From JACVRW01 sp963814095 (GTDB lineage Bacteria > Actinomycetota > Thermoleophilia > Solirubrobacterales > Thermoleophilaceae), in the NCBI GenBank assembly GCA_963814095.1, contig CAWFBT010000014.1, forward strand, positions 62,001 through 126,000: a stretch of DNA of 64,000 nt, given 5' to 3'. Under the pieces are notes generated by a model that ran no database searches, was not told the DNA's origin, and saw nothing but the letters and a program-made list of their open reading frames with translations. Both the position numbers and the translations under genes were made by a program. Shown in pieces: positions 25,404-34,928 of this stretch; position 1 is the stretch's first letter, and every line of letters starts with the position of its first letter.

Positions 25404-27296
25404 TCACGGATAGAGCGGTGTGCGCAGGTAGTGGTCGCGGACCGTCCAGAAGGCGGGCTTCGGCTCGCCCTCATAGGTCAGCAGACCCTTGTGGTGGCGG
25501 GTGTTGGGCTCGTACTGAGTCGGGCGCCGGCCCGCGCCGCCCATCCAGCCCGGGTAGATCTCGAACTCGCGCAGTGTCCAGTAGATCGCGCCGGACAGGA
25601 CCGGCGAGCGGTCGATCACGTCGAGCGTGCGAGCGGCGTGCATGTCCTGGAAGGGGTAGCCGCCCTTGCGATCGAGCCCTGCGGTCGACAGCTCGGGGCG
25701 CGCCTCGGCACCCCACTCGGTCATCACGATCGCCTCGTCCGGGTAGTGGTCGCGGAGCTCATAGATGTAGGGCTCGAGCACGGTGAAGTCCTCTACCCAG
25801 GGATACCAGCCGAAATACTGGTTCAGTCCGATCATGTCGAACGCGTGCAGGGTGAACTGCTCGGGGAAGCCGGGACGGCCCTTGATGTCGACCGAGATCG
25901 GCAGCGTCGGGTCGAGGTCTCGCGCGTCCTCCTGAGCTGCGAGCAGGAAGCGCTTCGTCCCGGGCTTGCGGTCGGGCGTGAAGGTCAGCTCGTTCGCGAC
26001 CGAGTGGGTGAGCACTGCGGGATGGGAGCGGGCGGCGGTCACCGTGCGGCGGACCGTCTCGAGCGCACGCTCGCGCTCGCGCGGCTGCCACAGCAGGTGG
26101 GCGCCGGCGTCGCGCTGCCAGATCGGCGCCTGACTCCAAACCATGATCCCGGCGCGGTCGAAACGTGACAGCAGCGCGTCGTTCATCAGGTAGTGCGCGC
26201 GCGTGACGTTGGCGCCGAGCGACTTCAGGTCCGCCACGATGCGGTCCATGTCGGCGGGCGTGAGCGCGGCGCCCGACCCGGGCATGTCCTCGTGGATGGA
26301 CGCGCCGCGCAGCTGGATGCGGCGGTTGTTGAGGTAGAGCATCCCGCTCTTCACGGTCACCGAGCGCAGCCCGACGCGGCGCCGCTCCACCTGCACGACC
26401 CGCTCGCCGTCGCGGAGCGTGAGCCGGGCGCTGTAGAGCTGCGGGGCATCCGGCGACCAGAGCTGCGGCGCCGGCACCGGCATCTCGAGCTGAACGCGCT
26501 CGCTTCCGGCGCGTCCCTTGGGCAGGACGAAGCGCTTGCTCGACCTGCGGCCGCTCGGCGCGCGCAGCTCCACCTCGAGCGTCGGCTCGACGATGTGACG
26601 GCCGCTGCGCTCGAGCTGGGCGTCGAGCAGCAGGCTGGCCCGGCAGCCGCTCGCGGGGCCGCGGCAGGAGACCTCGGAGAGCGTGCCGAGATCCGCGAGA
26701 TGCGCGGACCCGGCGGGCACGAGCCGCACCGGGCGCACGATCCCGTTCCAGTTCCACCAGGCCTCTGGCAGCTTCGGATTCTTGCGGCCGTCGACGATCA
26801 CGACGAGCTCGTTGCGCGCCCCGGGGCGAAGGCCGCGCGCCTCGAAGCTGAAGGGCGTGTAGGGATCGGCGTTGCGACCGAGCCGCCGCCCGTTCAGGTA
26901 GACGGTCGCCGCGCGCCGCACGCTCTCGAACTCGAGGAGCCAGCGGAAGCCGCGCGGCGTGTCCGGAGCCGTGAACGCGATCCGGTAGCGGCGCACCTGG
27001 CCCGGGAAGAGCGAGGCCAGGGCGCGCGTGTCGAAGACGCTCGGCACGCGGGTCGGGCGCCACTGGCCGGGCGCCTGAGCTGCGCGGCCGGGCGGGGTCG
27101 GTCGCGTGTTCGGCAGCACGCCGGCCGGCGCGGTCTCCTCGGGTGGGGGCGGCTGCGGCGCGGCGGGGTCCGCGGGCTCGACGCGCACCTCCCAGCCGCT
27201 CGCAAGGCCGCGCTCGCGCGGGGGCGAGTCGGCGGCCGCCGCGGCGGGCGCGGAGGCGAGCAGCAGCAGGCATGACAGGACCAGCGGGCGCCGCAT
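25404..27296 (-). CDS. Secreted glycoside hydrolase family 2 protein (beta-glucuronidase/galactosidase-like)
   Basis: 630 residues. Signal peptide LVLSCLLLLASAPAAAAA, then a GH2 sugar-binding domain (residues ~75-190, YRIAFTAPDTPRGFRWLLEF), an immunoglobulin-like domain (~220-320) and the TIM barrel (RIQLRGASIHEDMP, RAHYLMNDALL). The acid/base Glu is in VANELTF and the nucleophile Glu in IVMTEWGAEA. Start ATG 27296 gives the signal peptide and has GGGAG about 5 nt upstream; an in-frame extension to 28010 is a shadow. The enzyme acts outside the cell on a beta-linked glycoside; the sugar cannot be told. Confidence 0.88.
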   Translation of the reverse strand: MRRPLVLSCLLLLASAPAAAAADSPPRERGLASGWEVRVEPADPAAPQPPPPEETAPAGVLPNTRPTPPGRAAQAPGQWRPTRVPSVFDTRALASLFPGQVRRYRIAFTAPDTPRGFRWLLEFESVRRAATVYLNGRRLGRNADPYTPFSFEARGLRPGARNELVVIVDGRKNPKLPEAWWNWNGIVRPVRLVPAGSAHLADLGTLSEVSCRGPASGCRASLLLDAQLERSGRHIVEPTLEVELRAPSGRRSSKRFVLPKGRAGSERVQLEMPVPAPQLWSPDAPQLYSARLTLRDGERVVQVERRRVGLRSVTVKSGMLYLNNRRIQLRGASIHEDMPGSGAALTPADMDRIVADLKSLGANVTRAHYLMNDALLSRFDRAGIMVWSQAPIWQRDAGAHLLWQPRERERALETVRRTVTAARSHPAVLTHSVANELTFTPDRKPGTKRFLLAAQEDARDLDPTLPISVDIKGRPGFPEQFTLHAFDMIGLNQYFGWYPWVEDFTVLEPYIYELRDHYPDEAIVMTEWGAEARPELSTAGLDRKGGYPFQDMHAARTLDVIDRSPVLSGAIYWTLREFEIYPGWMGGAGRRPTQYEPNTRHHKGLLTYEGEPKPAFWTVRDHYLRTPLYP

Positions 27297-27347
27297 CAGC
27301 TCCCACCGTAGCCGGATGTGAATGTCTTGTTCTGCCAACCTTGCGCC

Positions 27348-28592
27348 GTGCCGTTGGCCGCGGGTGTCGAGTTCCTGGAGGAGCCGCTGGCCGTATTCGG
27401 CGTCCTCCTGATGCTCGGCGCGCTCGTCTCCGGGCTGGCGCGACGGAGCTTCCTCTCGCTCACGGCCGCCTTCGTGATCGCCGGCTTCGTGCTCGGCAAG
27501 GGCGGGCTCGAGATCCTGGATCTCGACCCAACCTCCGGCTTCGTCCAGGGGCTGGCCGTCGTCGCGCTGGTGCTGATCCTGTTCAGGGACGGGCTCGAGG
27601 TCGAACAGGAGATGCTCCAGGAGGCTTGGCACCTGCCGCTGCGCAAGCTGGCGCTCGCCATGCCGCTCACCTGTGGGCTCGTCGCGCTCGCGACCAACGC
27701 TGCTGACCGACCTCAGCTGGACCGAGTGCTTCCTCGTCGGCGCGCTCCTGTCGCCGACCGACCCGGTGCTGTCCTCTGCCGTGGTCACGAACCCGCGGGT
27801 GCCGCGGCTGGTGCGCCATTCGCTCAACCTCGAGTCGGGCCTCAACGACGGCCTGGCGCTACCCGCCGTGCTCGCCTTCACGGCCGCGGCAGCGGCCGAC
27901 CGCGACTTCGTCTGGTGGGAGTTCGTGATCCAGGACGTGGGCGTCGGGGCTGGTGACGGGACTGATCGTGGCGTTCGTGGCCGCACAGCTGATGCCGCAG
28001 GAGCGGGCACTCGGCTATGCGATCAGCCCGCACCAGAAGGCGCTGTACGCCCTCGGCGTCGCCTTTGCCGCCTATGGGATCGCCACGTTGCCGCCAGAGG
28101 GAAACGGGTTCATCGCCGTGTTCGTGTGCGCGATCGCGCTCGGCATCTGGAGAGAGGACATCCGGCACTGCTTTCGAGGACCGCGCCGAGGACATGATCG
28201 AGGTCGTCAAGCTGGGCGTGTTCCTCGTCTTCGGGGCGATCTTCACCTTCGACACGCTCTTCGAGGATGGCTGGTCGACTGTCGCGATCGCTGCATTCAC
28301 ACTGCTCGCGGCCCGCCCGATAGCGGTCTTCGTCGCGCTCGCCGGCAACCACCAGGTCGATACCGCCGGCAAGGCGTTCATGGCCTGGTTCGGTCCGAAG
28401 GGCGTCGCGACGATGACTTTTGCGCTCTTCGTACTCGGATCGACCGTGCCCGACGGCGAGCAGATAGCAGTGATCGCGGCCGTCACCGTCTTCATCTCGA
28501 TCATCGCCCACGGCCTCACGGACCAGCCCGGCGCCGAGTGGATCGGGCGTCGCGAGCAGAGCGCTCCGGAACCGGCCGGGACCGCGTCATAA
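27348..28592 (+). pseudogene. NhaP-type Na+(K+)/H+ antiporter, three apparent frameshifts
   Basis: About 410 residues if repaired, with CPA1-family membrane segments. FLEEPLAVFGVLLMLGALVS opens it; LILFRDGLEVE, then SPTDPVLSSAVV and LNLESGLNDGLALPAVL carry the Asp-rich ion site of the family; FMAWFGPKGVATMTFALF is the C-terminal signature. Frame changes occur near 27693-27702, 27945-27953 and 28164-28170, each with perfect continuation of conserved sequence. GTG 27348 or ATG 27318 could be the start. Three shifts without any stop or deletion point to base-calling errors rather than decay. Confidence 0.75.
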
Positions 28593-28626
28593 TGCCGGGG
28601 CCACGCATCCCCGAGCCGGAGTAGTC

Positions 28627-28950
28627 ATGGAGACCTGGGATATCGCCGCGCACGACGTCCAGCCGCACCAGCCCGTGGTGCTGCGCTCGGACAACGAGAC
28701 CCGCGTGATCGCGATCAACCTGCCGGCGGGCGAGCGACTTCAGGAGCACCAGGTCCACGAGCGCGCCTGGGTGATGGTCGCCGCCGGGGACGTCGAGTTC
28801 GAGCAGGGTGGTGACTCGGCTCGCGGCGGGCCGGGCTTCCTCGTCCACTTCGGCCCCAACGAGCGGCACGAGGTGCGCGCGGAGACGGACTCGCGGCTGA
28901 TCCTGCTGCTCTCGCCGTGGCCGGGTGACGGGCACCCGAGCTCCAGGTAG
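28627..28950 (+). CDS. Small cupin domain protein
   Basis: 107 residues. Single cupin barrel: INLPAGERLQEHQVHERAWVM in parts (INLPAGERLQEHQVHER, AWVM) gives the first metal-binding box, and GPGFLVHFGPNERHEV the second. GGAG lies 6 nt upstream of ATG. It follows the antiporter by 34 nt and precedes ccmE by 39 nt. Size fits a small-molecule sensor or isomerase; no specific function can be read. Confidence 0.8.
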   Translation: METWDIAAHDVQPHQPVVLRSDNETRVIAINLPAGERLQEHQVHERAWVMVAAGDVEFEQGGDSARGGPGFLVHFGPNERHEVRAETDSRLILLLSPWPGDGHPSSR

Positions 28951-28989
28951 GCGGGTCGGCGGACAGCCCGCCTGCCAGAATCAGACCTG

Positions 28990-29385
28990 ATGGATCCGTC
29001 CCGTAAGCGCAAGCTGCGGCTCGGCGTGGCGCTGGCCGCCGCCGTGCTGCTCGCGACGGCGCTCATCTACACGAGCTTCAGCGCCTCCACCGAGGCGAGC
29101 AAGCCCAGCGAGATCGAGCCCGGCAAGTCGTACGAGCTGACCGGCAAGGTGGTCCACGGGTCGATCCAGAAGGCGGGCGACGATGGGCTGCGTTTCCGCA
29201 TCCGCGACCGCGACGGGACCGAGTCGGTCCCCGTCACCTACTCGGGTGTGGTGCCGGACCCGTTCCGCGATGGACGCGAAGTGATCGTCTCCGGTGAGCT
29301 GAAGCAGGGCACCTTCGTCGCGGAGCGCGACTCGCTCGTGACCAAGTGCCCGTCGAAGTTCACCAAGGACGAGCAGTCGTCCTGA
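28990..29385 (+). CDS. ccmE: Cytochrome c maturation protein CcmE, cysteine-type
   Basis: 131 residues: one N-terminal membrane anchor (LGVALAAAVLLATALIYTSF) and an OB-fold periplasmic-side domain (YELTGKVVHGSI, FRIRDRDG, VPVTYSGVVPDPFRDGREVI, VSGELKQGTFVAE). CcmE takes heme from the CcmABC exporter and hands it to CcmF. The usual heme-binding His-x-x-x-Tyr is replaced by C120-P-S-K-F124 (LVTKCPSKF). Cys-type CcmE proteins are known, normally Cys-x-x-x-Tyr; here Tyr is Phe. ccmF follows 1 nt after the stop. Confidence 0.92.
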   Translation: MDPSRKRKLRLGVALAAAVLLATALIYTSFSASTEASKPSEIEPGKSYELTGKVVHGSIQKAGDDGLRFRIRDRDGTESVPVTYSGVVPDPFRDGREVIVSGELKQGTFVAERDSLVTKCPSKFTKDEQSS

Positions 29386-29386
29386 C

Positions 29387-31546
29387 GTGGCCGGAGTCGG
29401 CTCCGCCTGTCTGACCGTCGCGCTGCTGACCGCCCTGTTCGCGGCGGGCGCGTCGATCTACGGCGTGGTGCGCGGCCGGCGCGAGTGGGTCACCTCCGGA
29501 CGGCGCGCGATCTACTGCGTGGCGGCTCTGTGCGTGGCGGCCTTCGCGATCCTCGAGTCCGCCTTCCTGCGCTCGGACTTCTCGTACAGGCTCGTCGCGG
29601 AGGGCTCGTCGACGACCACGCCGACCTTCTACAAGATCACCGCGGTCTGGGCGACACAGGATGGCTCGCTGCTCCTGTGGGCGACGCTGCTCGGGCTATT
29701 CACGAGCACAGTCCTGTTCATCACGCGCCGCTCGTTGCGCGACATCGCGCCCTGGGCGACGGCCGTGCTCGCCTGCGTGGCGGCCTTCTTCCTCTTCCTG
29801 ATGGTGGGCTGGGAGAACCCGTTCGACACGCTCGCGATGGCACCGCAGGAGGGCAACGGACTCAATCCGCTGCTGCGGCACCCGGCGATGATGATCCACC
29901 CGCCGATGCTCTACACGGGCTACGTCGGCTTCTCGATCCCGTTCGCGTTCGCGATCGGCGCGCTGATCGCCCGCCGCAGCGGGGCGGACTGGATCCGCGC
30001 GACGCGGCGCTTCGCCCTCGTCGCGTGGACCTTCCTCGGCACAGGCATCCTGCTCGGTGCGCTCTGGTCGTACTCGGAGCTCGGCTGGGGCGGCTACTGG
30101 GCCTGGGATCCGGTCGAGAACGCGTCGCTGATGCCCTGGCTCGTGGGCACCGCGTTCCTGCACTCGATCATGGTCCAGGAGAAGCGCGGCATGCTGAAGG
30201 TCTGGAACGTCTCGCTTATCTGCGCGACGTTCGTGCTCGCGCTGATCGGCACGTTCCTGGTGCGCAGCGGCATCCTCGAGTCGATCCACGCGTTCGGGGC
30301 CTCGACGATCGGCGTGCAGTTCCTCGTCTTCATAACGCTCGTCCTGCTGCTCTCGGCGACGCTGATCATCGCCAGGCTGCCCGACCTGCGTTCGCAGGCA
30401 CGGCTCGACTCGCTGCTGTCGCGCGAGGCGTTCTTCCTGCTCAACAACCTGGTGCTCGTTGCCCTGGCGCTCGTGATCCTGTGGGGCACCTTCTTCCCGC
30501 TCATCTCGGAGGCGCTCACCGGCACGGAGTCGACCGTCGGCCCGCCCTGGTTCAACCGCCTCACGACCCCGCTCGCGATCGTGCTCGTGCTGCTGACCGG
30601 GATCGGGCCGGTGCTCGCCTGGCGCAAGATGACGCCGTCGTCGCTGAAGCGCATCCTGCTGGTGCCGCTCGCCTTTACCGCACTCGTGTTGGTGCTGCTG
30701 CTCGCACTCACGAACGCCGCCGACAGCACCGCTTCGCTGATCATGTTCTGCTTCACGGCGTTCGTGCTCGCGGTGGTGGGCCAGGAGTTCTGGCGCGGCG
30801 CCGCCGCTCGCCGGGTGATGACGGGCGAGGCCTGGCCGCGCGCGCTCGCGCAACTGATTGGCCGTAACCGGCGCCGCTACGGCGGCTTCCTCGTGCACGC
30901 CGGGATCGCCGTGTTGTTCCTCGGGGTCGCCGCCTCGTCCGCGTTCGTCGAGCAGCGCGACGTGCGGCTCTCGCCGGGCGAGTCGTTCACGCTCGGCGAC
31001 TACGAGATCACCTATCGCCAGGCGACGGCCCGGCTCGGCGGTGACTCGTCGGGCACCGGCGCGCCGATCTCGTTCGGTGCGGTCATGGACGTGCGCAAGG
31101 GCGACGAGACCTTCACGCTGCGGCCGGCTCGCAACTTCTACTCGAGCGGCGACTCGTCGCTCGGGACGATCTCGCGCTTCTTCGAGGGCGAGGCCACGAG
31201 CGAGGTGGACGTGCGCTGGGGCCTGCGGCGCGACTTCTGGCTGGCCGTGCGGCCCGACATCGGCTCGCTCGAACGCCCGATCCGCGAGGCCGACGCCAAG
31301 TTCGCCGACGCGTCCGGCGACGTCCAGGCGCTGATCATCGCCGCCCTCTCCGAGCGCTACCGCAGCGACCCCCCGCCCGCCGCCTTCCGCGCGATCGTCT
31401 CGCCCCTCGTGGCCTGGATCTGGATCGGCGGCGCGATCGCGCTGCTCGGTGCCCTGGTGGCCGCCTGGCCGACGCCGGAGGCACGCCTGCGCCGCGTGCG
31501 GGCGATCTCTTCCGCGCGGCTCGGCAAGGAGCTGTCGCGGGCCTAA
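29387..31546 (+). CDS. ccmF: Cytochrome c heme lyase subunit CcmF
   Basis: 719 residues, polytopic membrane protein. The tryptophan-rich heme-handling motif WGGYWAWDPVENASLMPWLV and the flanking His segments (HPAMMIHPPMLYTGY, FLVHAGIAVLFLG) define CcmF. It attaches heme delivered by CcmE to CxxCH apocytochromes outside the membrane. GTG 29387 directly follows ccmE, and a small CcmI-like gene follows after 18 nt. CcmA, B, C, G and H are not in the window and should be elsewhere. A membrane cytochrome c at 61744 is a possible client. Confidence 0.95.
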   Translation: MAGVGSACLTVALLTALFAAGASIYGVVRGRREWVTSGRRAIYCVAALCVAAFAILESAFLRSDFSYRLVAEGSSTTTPTFYKITAVWATQDGSLLLWATLLGLFTSTVLFITRRSLRDIAPWATAVLACVAAFFLFLMVGWENPFDTLAMAPQEGNGLNPLLRHPAMMIHPPMLYTGYVGFSIPFAFAIGALIARRSGADWIRATRRFALVAWTFLGTGILLGALWSYSELGWGGYWAWDPVENASLMPWLVGTAFLHSIMVQEKRGMLKVWNVSLICATFVLALIGTFLVRSGILESIHAFGASTIGVQFLVFITLVLLLSATLIIARLPDLRSQARLDSLLSREAFFLLNNLVLVALALVILWGTFFPLISEALTGTESTVGPPWFNRLTTPLAIVLVLLTGIGPVLAWRKMTPSSLKRILLVPLAFTALVLVLLLALTNAADSTASLIMFCFTAFVLAVVGQEFWRGAAARRVMTGEAWPRALAQLIGRNRRRYGGFLVHAGIAVLFLGVAASSAFVEQRDVRLSPGESFTLGDYEITYRQATARLGGDSSGTGAPISFGAVMDVRKGDETFTLRPARNFYSSGDSSLGTISRFFEGEATSEVDVRWGLRRDFWLAVRPDIGSLERPIREADAKFADASGDVQALIIAALSERYRSDPPPAAFRAIVSPLVAWIWIGGAIALLGALVAAWPTPEARLRRVRAISSARLGKELSRA

Positions 31547-31564
31547 CCGCCTGACCGGGTCGTC

Positions 31565-31855
31565 GTGGAATACGCGCTTGCACTGCTCGTCCTCGCGGCG
31601 CTCGTCGCGTTCGCGGTGACGCGGCCGCTGCGTCACCCCGGAGACGAGGAGCGCCGCGAGGAGACCCGCGTCGCCGAGCTCGAGGCGGCGAAGGAGGCCA
31701 AGTACCGCGAGATCCGCGACGCCGAGCTCGACCACCGCATGGGCAAGCTCTCACGCGAGGACTGGCGCGCCGTCGACCGCGACCTGCGGTCGGAGGCGGT
31801 CGCGATCCTGAGCGAGCTGGACCGGTTGGAGGAGCGGGACGCACGGGAGCGGTGA
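31565..31855 (+). CDS. Small membrane-anchored coiled-coil protein, CcmI-like
   Basis: 96 residues. An N-terminal membrane helix (YALALLVLAALVAFAVTRPL) is followed by a highly charged coiled coil (DEERREETRVAELEAAKEAK, LDHRMGKLSREDWRAVDRDL). The layout matches the N-terminal part of CcmI/NrfG-type cytochrome c biogenesis proteins and its place right after ccmF supports that role, but similarity is short. GTG start. Confidence 0.7.
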   Translation: MEYALALLVLAALVAFAVTRPLRHPGDEERREETRVAELEAAKEAKYREIRDAELDHRMGKLSREDWRAVDRDLRSEAVAILSELDRLEERDARER

Positions 31856-31884
31856 GGGGTCCGCGCTCCGCCGGCGTTTCGTTC

Positions 31885-31923
31885 GTCCTGACTTTGCCCG
31901 CCGAGAGCGGGAGAAGTCAGGAC
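31885..31923. terminator. Nested hairpin between convergent genes (bidirectional terminator)
   Basis: GTCCTGACTT (31885-31894) pairs perfectly with AAGTCAGGAC (31914-31923). Inside it CCCGC (31897-31901) pairs with GCGGG (31907-31911). It lies 29 nt after the CcmI-like gene and 21 nt beyond the end of the convergent sugar dehydrogenase gene, so it can stop both transcripts. Confidence 0.7.
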
Positions 31924-31938
31924 GGGAGAAATCAGGAC
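31909..31938. repeat. Tandem 15-bp direct repeat overlapping the terminator arm
   Basis: GGGAGAAGTCAGGAC (31909-31923) is followed at once by GGGAGAAATCAGGAC (31924-31938), one mismatch, then GGG again. The first unit is also the 3' arm of the hairpin, so the duplication offers a second, one-mismatch partner for the 5' arm. Confidence 0.75.
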
Positions 31939-31943
31939 GGGTG

Positions 31944-34438
31944 CTAACTCCGGCTCGGCCGGACCCGGACCAGCGAGTCGCGGTTCAGCGGCAGCGTGCT
32001 CTCGTTGCCCTCCGTGTCCGTCCGCCCGCACCAGCACGCGGTACGTCCCCGGCGGCAGGCGCTTGCCGAGCGACGAGCAGCCACTGCACCTCGCCGCTCG
32101 TCGCGGTCAGCCGGGCGTTGATCCAGCGAGGACGGTCACAGCGCCGCGGCGCCCCGCTCATGCGTCGCTTCGCCGCGAGCCACCAGCCGCACTCGTCGGC
32201 CCCGAGCCGCGCCCGCAGCGCGACCTCGACAGCCGACACCCCCGACGGGTCCGTGACGGTGCCTCGAATGCGCCCGCGGCCGGCGTTGACGCCTAGCAGG
32301 CGGAGCGCCGGGCCGAGCCGGTCGGGTGTGGGCGGGATGGGATCCGGATCCGCGGGCGGAATGCCCGGCGGCGGCTCGCCGGGCGGTTCGCCCGGAGGCG
32401 AGGCGCGCTCCGCGTAGTTCGCCGTCAGCTCTGTGGGTTCTGCGGGAACGACGAAGTCGTGAACACGCGCTCCGCCGTTCGACCAGCCGGTGAAGTCGAA
32501 GATGGCGCCCCCGAGCTGGAACGGGTCGCTGGCGGTGATGGTGGTGTGGTAGCCGATCGCGGTCACGAGCTCGCGCGGGGCGGTGAACTGGCGGCCGCCG
32601 TAGGAGACGCCCGCGCCGGCGGGTGAGCTGTCCAGTCGCACCGTCGTCGTCTCCGGGTTCAGCGTGACGGTGGCCTGGCTCGTCAGCCCGCCCGCGTCGG
32701 TGGCGGTCATCGTGACCTCGTAGTGAGCGTCCGCGTCGTGGTCCGTGATCGCGTCAAGGGTGAGCTGCGAGCGGTTCGTGAAGCTGCCGAGCACGTGGAT
32801 GTGATCGACGTGGATGACGCGCACGTCCCAGCGCAGCCCGGAGGCCGGGATCGTCCCCTGCTGCGGGTCGGTCGCGGAGCCCTGCAGGCTGAAGCTCTCA
32901 CCGGCGCGGTACATCGTGTCGCCGCTCACCTGTGCAGCGGGGGGTGTGTTGCCCGCGGAGATCTGGACGGTCTCGGGGTCCAGGCCGCCACGGCCGTCGC
33001 TCACGGTGAGCGTCGCCGTGTAGTTGCCCGGGTTCGTGTAGGTGTGGGAGGGATTCGGCTGCGTGCTCCCCGGCGTGCCGTCGCCAAAGCTCCATTGGTA
33101 GGTGAGCGGATCGCCGTCCGCGTCAGTCGAGTCGCGTCCGTCGAAGCTCACCGCGAGCGGGGCCGGGCCAGACGTCCTGTTCGTCTCGATGACGGCCGTG
33201 GGGCTCCGGTTGTCGGGGGTGTAGACGATCCGGCGGACCGAGCCGGTGCCCTGGCTGCCGTCGCCGAACGCCGGATAGGCGAGCTCGCCGGCCGGGCTCT
33301 GCTCGAGGTCGACGCCGGCCCAGCCGGTCGCGAAGTTGTCGACGCTCGTGACCTGGTCCTGGGCGTTCACGTTCAGCTTCTTGATGAAGCCCTGCACGTA
33401 GTCGGCGAAGAAGACGTCGCCCTGGTAGCTGCTCGGGAACTGGGAGCCGGTATAGGTCGGGCCGCCCAGCACCGCGCCGCCCGAGCCGTTGTGCGGGTAC
33501 TGGTGCACGGGGGGCAGGTGTGCCTGTGGCGTGCCCTCCTTCGCGTACTCGGGGTTGCAGTCCGCCTCGCGGTCCTGGTAGCCGCCCGTGTGGCCGCTGC
33601 CCTCGTAGCAGGGCCAGCCGTAGAGGCGGCCGCCGCCGGAGGCGGTCGGGACGAAGTCGATCTCCTCGGTGGTCCCCCAGCCGACGTCGCCGACGGTGAG
33701 GCCGCCGCCGGGGCGCAGCTTGAACCGAAACGGGTTGCGAAAGCCGCCGGCCCAGATCTTCGTGCAGACGTGGCCGAGATTGCCGTTCGTCGCGCAGAAC
33801 GGGTGGCCGGACAGGCCCTGGCCGTTCCGGTCGATGTGCATGATCTTCCCGGCCATGCTCTCCGCGTTGTAGGTGCGGAAAGCGAGCGGGTCGACGTCGT
33901 TGAAGCTCGACGCGTCTCCGCTTCCCACCCAGAGCGTCCCGTCGGGCGCCGAGCGCACCGTGCCGATCGAGTGCGAGAAGCCCTCCGACGGGATGCAGTC
34001 GACGGTGTTTGACGGCGCGGGGCACGGACCGTCGTGGCTGCCGAGGATCGTCATGCGCCCGGACACGTCGTTCTGCGGGCTGACCGTCATCTTCTGAAGC
34101 CGCGACACCATCTGGCCGTTCTCGTCGGGCGTCATCGGCTGGCGCTCGCGCGTGTACAGGAGGTAGATGAGGCTGTTGCCGGCGAAGGCGCTGTCAACCG
34201 CGATGCCGAGCAGCCCGCGGTCCCAGTAGGAGTTCACCTCGCTCGAGATGTCGAGGATCGTCGTGGCCGTGGAGCCGCCCGGCGGCACGACCTTCAGGCG
34301 GCCCTCCTTCTCGATCACGAACATGCGTCCGTCCGGCGCGTAGGCGATCGCGGTGGGGCCGGTCAGGCCCGATACGACGGTGCGCTCCTCGAATCCCGAT
34401 GGATAGGTGGCGGCCTGCGCGGCACCGCCCAGGCACAA
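31944..34438 (-). CDS. Secreted PQQ-type glucose/sorbosone dehydrogenase with PKD domain (C-terminus frameshifted)
   Basis: About 830 residues. Signal-peptide-like start ends CLGGAAQAATYP. A GSDH beta-propeller covers ~15-380 (AIAYAPDGRMFVIEKEGRLK, GFSHSIGTVRSAPDGTLWVG, IWAGGFRNPFRFKL, GDVGWGTTEEIDFV). A PKD domain follows (VSFDGRDSTDADGDPLTYQW, FGDGTPGS), then further beta domains and a Pro-Gly-Glu linker. Shifts near 32070 and 32018 hide the end, which repaired reads SLGKRLPPGTYRVLVRA, then NESTLPLNRDSLVRV, and stops at 31944. The only in-frame start seen is TTG 34438 next to a run of seven A/T, so the true start may lie upstream after another indel. Extracellular sugar oxidation is likely. 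Confidence 0.8.
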
Positions 34439-34568
34439 AAAAAGCGCGGCGGTGGCCGCGGCAGCTGTCAGTCTCCGATTGATCGACTCGATCCCTGTCC
34501 CGTCTGTTTTCAGACTAGGACAGGTCTCTCGATCTCGCCACGGGTAACCGCCGCTAGTCTTTCCGGCC
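34439..34568. promoter_or_regulatory. Divergent intergenic region between sugar dehydrogenase and secG
   Basis: 130 bp. It holds the likely rest of the dehydrogenase signal peptide, a run of seven A (34437-34443), and a small hairpin GTCTG-TTTT-CAGAC (34502-34515). Both promoters should lie here, but no convincing -35/-10 pair was identified. Confidence 0.4.
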
Positions 34569-34793
34569 GTGGAAGCGATCCTCAGCGGCGTTCAGGTGAT
34601 CCTCGCGGTGATCCTGATCGTGCTCGTGCTCATGCACTCGGGCAAGGACTCCGGGCTCTCCGGCGCCTTCGGCGTCGGCACCGGCGCGGGCCCGTTCGGC
34701 GGTGGATCGCTGGTCGAGCGGAACCTGAACCGCTGGACCATCGCGTTCGCGCTGCTGTTCGTCGTGAACGTGATCCTCCTGTTGAAGATCTGA
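34569..34793 (+). CDS. secG: Preprotein translocase subunit SecG
   Basis: 74 residues: two membrane helices (ILSGVQVILAVILIVLVLMH and IAFALLFVVNVILLL) joined by the Gly-rich loop GLSGAFGVGTGAGPFGG, the standard SecG layout. It helps the SecYEG channel in protein export. GTG start. It stands alone, followed by a hairpin at 34838. Confidence 0.93.
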   Translation: MEAILSGVQVILAVILIVLVLMHSGKDSGLSGAFGVGTGAGPFGGGSLVERNLNRWTIAFALLFVVNVILLLKI

Positions 34794-34837
34794 GCCGCCC
34801 CCGAGACGGTGGCCCCGGCCCCCGTCCCCGCAGGTCC

Positions 34838-34860
34838 GGGGTGCCGGTTCCACCGGCCCC
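34838..34860. terminator. GC-rich hairpin after secG
   Basis: GGGG-T-GCCGG (34838-34847) pairs with CCGGC-CCC (34853-34860) around a TTCCA loop, one bulged T. It is 45 nt past the secG stop and 69 nt beyond the convergent pmbA end. No T-run, so activity is uncertain. Confidence 0.4.
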
Positions 34861-34928
34861 TGGGAACTGCACGCCGCTATGGGCATGCCCCCTGCTCCTA
34901 CCCGGGACCCGCGCTTGCAACGACCGGA

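Noticed and set aside
27348..28592. Programmed ribosomal frameshifting in the antiporter gene
   Set aside because: Three shifts without slippery heptamers, and similar shifts in five unrelated genes, fit indel errors better.
29696..31735. 679-codon open frame on the minus strand
   Set aside because: Antisense to ccmF, which is unmistakable; GC-rich third positions create such frames.
34794..34928. Possible SRP RNA or tRNA after secG
   Set aside because: The SRP loop (GGAA tetraloop with its asymmetric loop) and the T-loop consensus are both missing; only a hairpin is supported.
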